6,409 bases of DNA from Candidatus Lithacetigena glycinireducens. Lineage in GTDB: Bacteria > Coprothermobacterota > HKB111. The position numbers and the translations under genes are program-made. A model generated the notes under the pieces. That model saw only the letters and a list, made by a program, of their open reading frames with translations, was not told where the DNA came from and searched no databases. The stretch lies in NCBI GenBank assembly GCA_018725485.1, contig QLUP01000058.1, forward strand, positions 1-6,409, read 5' to 3'. Below are positions 6,301 through 6,409 of this stretch, piece after piece. Positions within the stretch are counted from its first letter, which is position 1, and each line of letters starts with the position of its first letter.

Positions 6301-6341
6301 CCCCATTTTCACACATATGTGCAGGTGAATTGGTAATGGGG
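6301..6341. repeat. REP-like bulged hairpin
   Basis: CCCCATT (6301-6307) pairs with AATGGGG (6335-6341), and TTCAC (6308-6312) pairs with GTGAA (6325-6329); a 5-nt bulge (6330-6334) separates the two stems on one side. The inner part includes the palindrome CACATATGTG (6312-6321). Surrounding words such as TGTCCCCATTTTC and ATGGGGTCA resemble sequences near REP-associated Y1 (HUH) transposases; that likeness is from memory. No transposase gene is in the window. Confidence 0.4.
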
Positions 6342-6360
6342 TCAACTCTATTTTTTAAAT

Positions 6361-6409
6361 TCGTAGATCCCGTGTCGAAGCCAGGACGACATAAAAACAT
6401 GAGATTCCC
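6361..6409. repeat. Second intergenic repeat, inverted relative to the first, cut by the window edge
   Basis: AACATGAGATT (6396-6406) is the exact reverse complement of AATCTCATGTT at 6189-6199. The stretch 6367-6387 folds into a weak stem (GATCCCG against CCAGGAC, with wobble) and resembles a diverged copy of the 6124-6144 palindrome. The element appears to continue past the window edge, so its full extent is unknown. Confidence 0.5.

Overview
The window holds one nearly complete de novo pyrimidine (UMP) biosynthesis operon. All seven genes lie on the minus strand and are transcribed from right to left in the order pyrB-pyrI-pyrC-pyrF-pyrK-pyrD-pyrE. Every gene was identified from motifs and length, and none is broken. 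The gene order, the electron-transfer dihydroorotate dehydrogenase pair PyrK/PyrD (class 1B, NAD-linked), the type 2 OMP decarboxylase and the aspartate carbamoyltransferase regulatory chain PyrI together resemble Clostridia-type operons. The DNA is moderately AT-rich. I infer an anaerobic Firmicutes-like or deep-branching anaerobic bacterium. The intergenic repeats resemble those seen in many uncultured lineages, so I cannot name a genus.

Layout by coordinate: 1-158 is downstream of the operon. It contains a possible start of an unidentified minus-strand ORF at the edge and a perfect 10-bp hairpin inside a C-rich repeat-like stretch. Positions 159-734 are pyrE, 779-1807 pyrD, 1794-2567 pyrK, 2554-3441 pyrF, 3425 to about 4654 pyrC, 4632-5066 pyrI and 5081-6010 pyrB. 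Positions 6011-6103 hold the pyrB leader and an extended -10 promoter. Positions 6121-6409 are gene-free and contain palindromic and inverted intergenic repeats, including a REP-like hairpin.

The genes work as one pathway. PyrB with PyrI joins carbamoyl phosphate to aspartate. PyrC closes the ring to dihydroorotate. PyrD with PyrK oxidises it to orotate and passes electrons to NAD+. PyrE adds phosphoribose and PyrF decarboxylates OMP to UMP. The first-step enzyme, carbamoyl phosphate synthetase (carA/carB), is not in the window, nor are pyrR or a uracil permease. Coupling is tight: pyrC/pyrF overlap by 17 nt, pyrF/pyrK and pyrK/pyrD by 14 nt each, pyrI/pyrC overlap, and pyrB/pyrI are 14 nt apart. 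Only pyrE is separated, by 44 nt, and it has its own strong ribosome binding site.

I see no previously undescribed system. The points worth a second look are the 48-residue C-terminal tail on PyrD, the unclear pyrC start inside pyrI, a short pyrB leader that could fold in two mutually exclusive ways, and the repeats upstream of the promoter.
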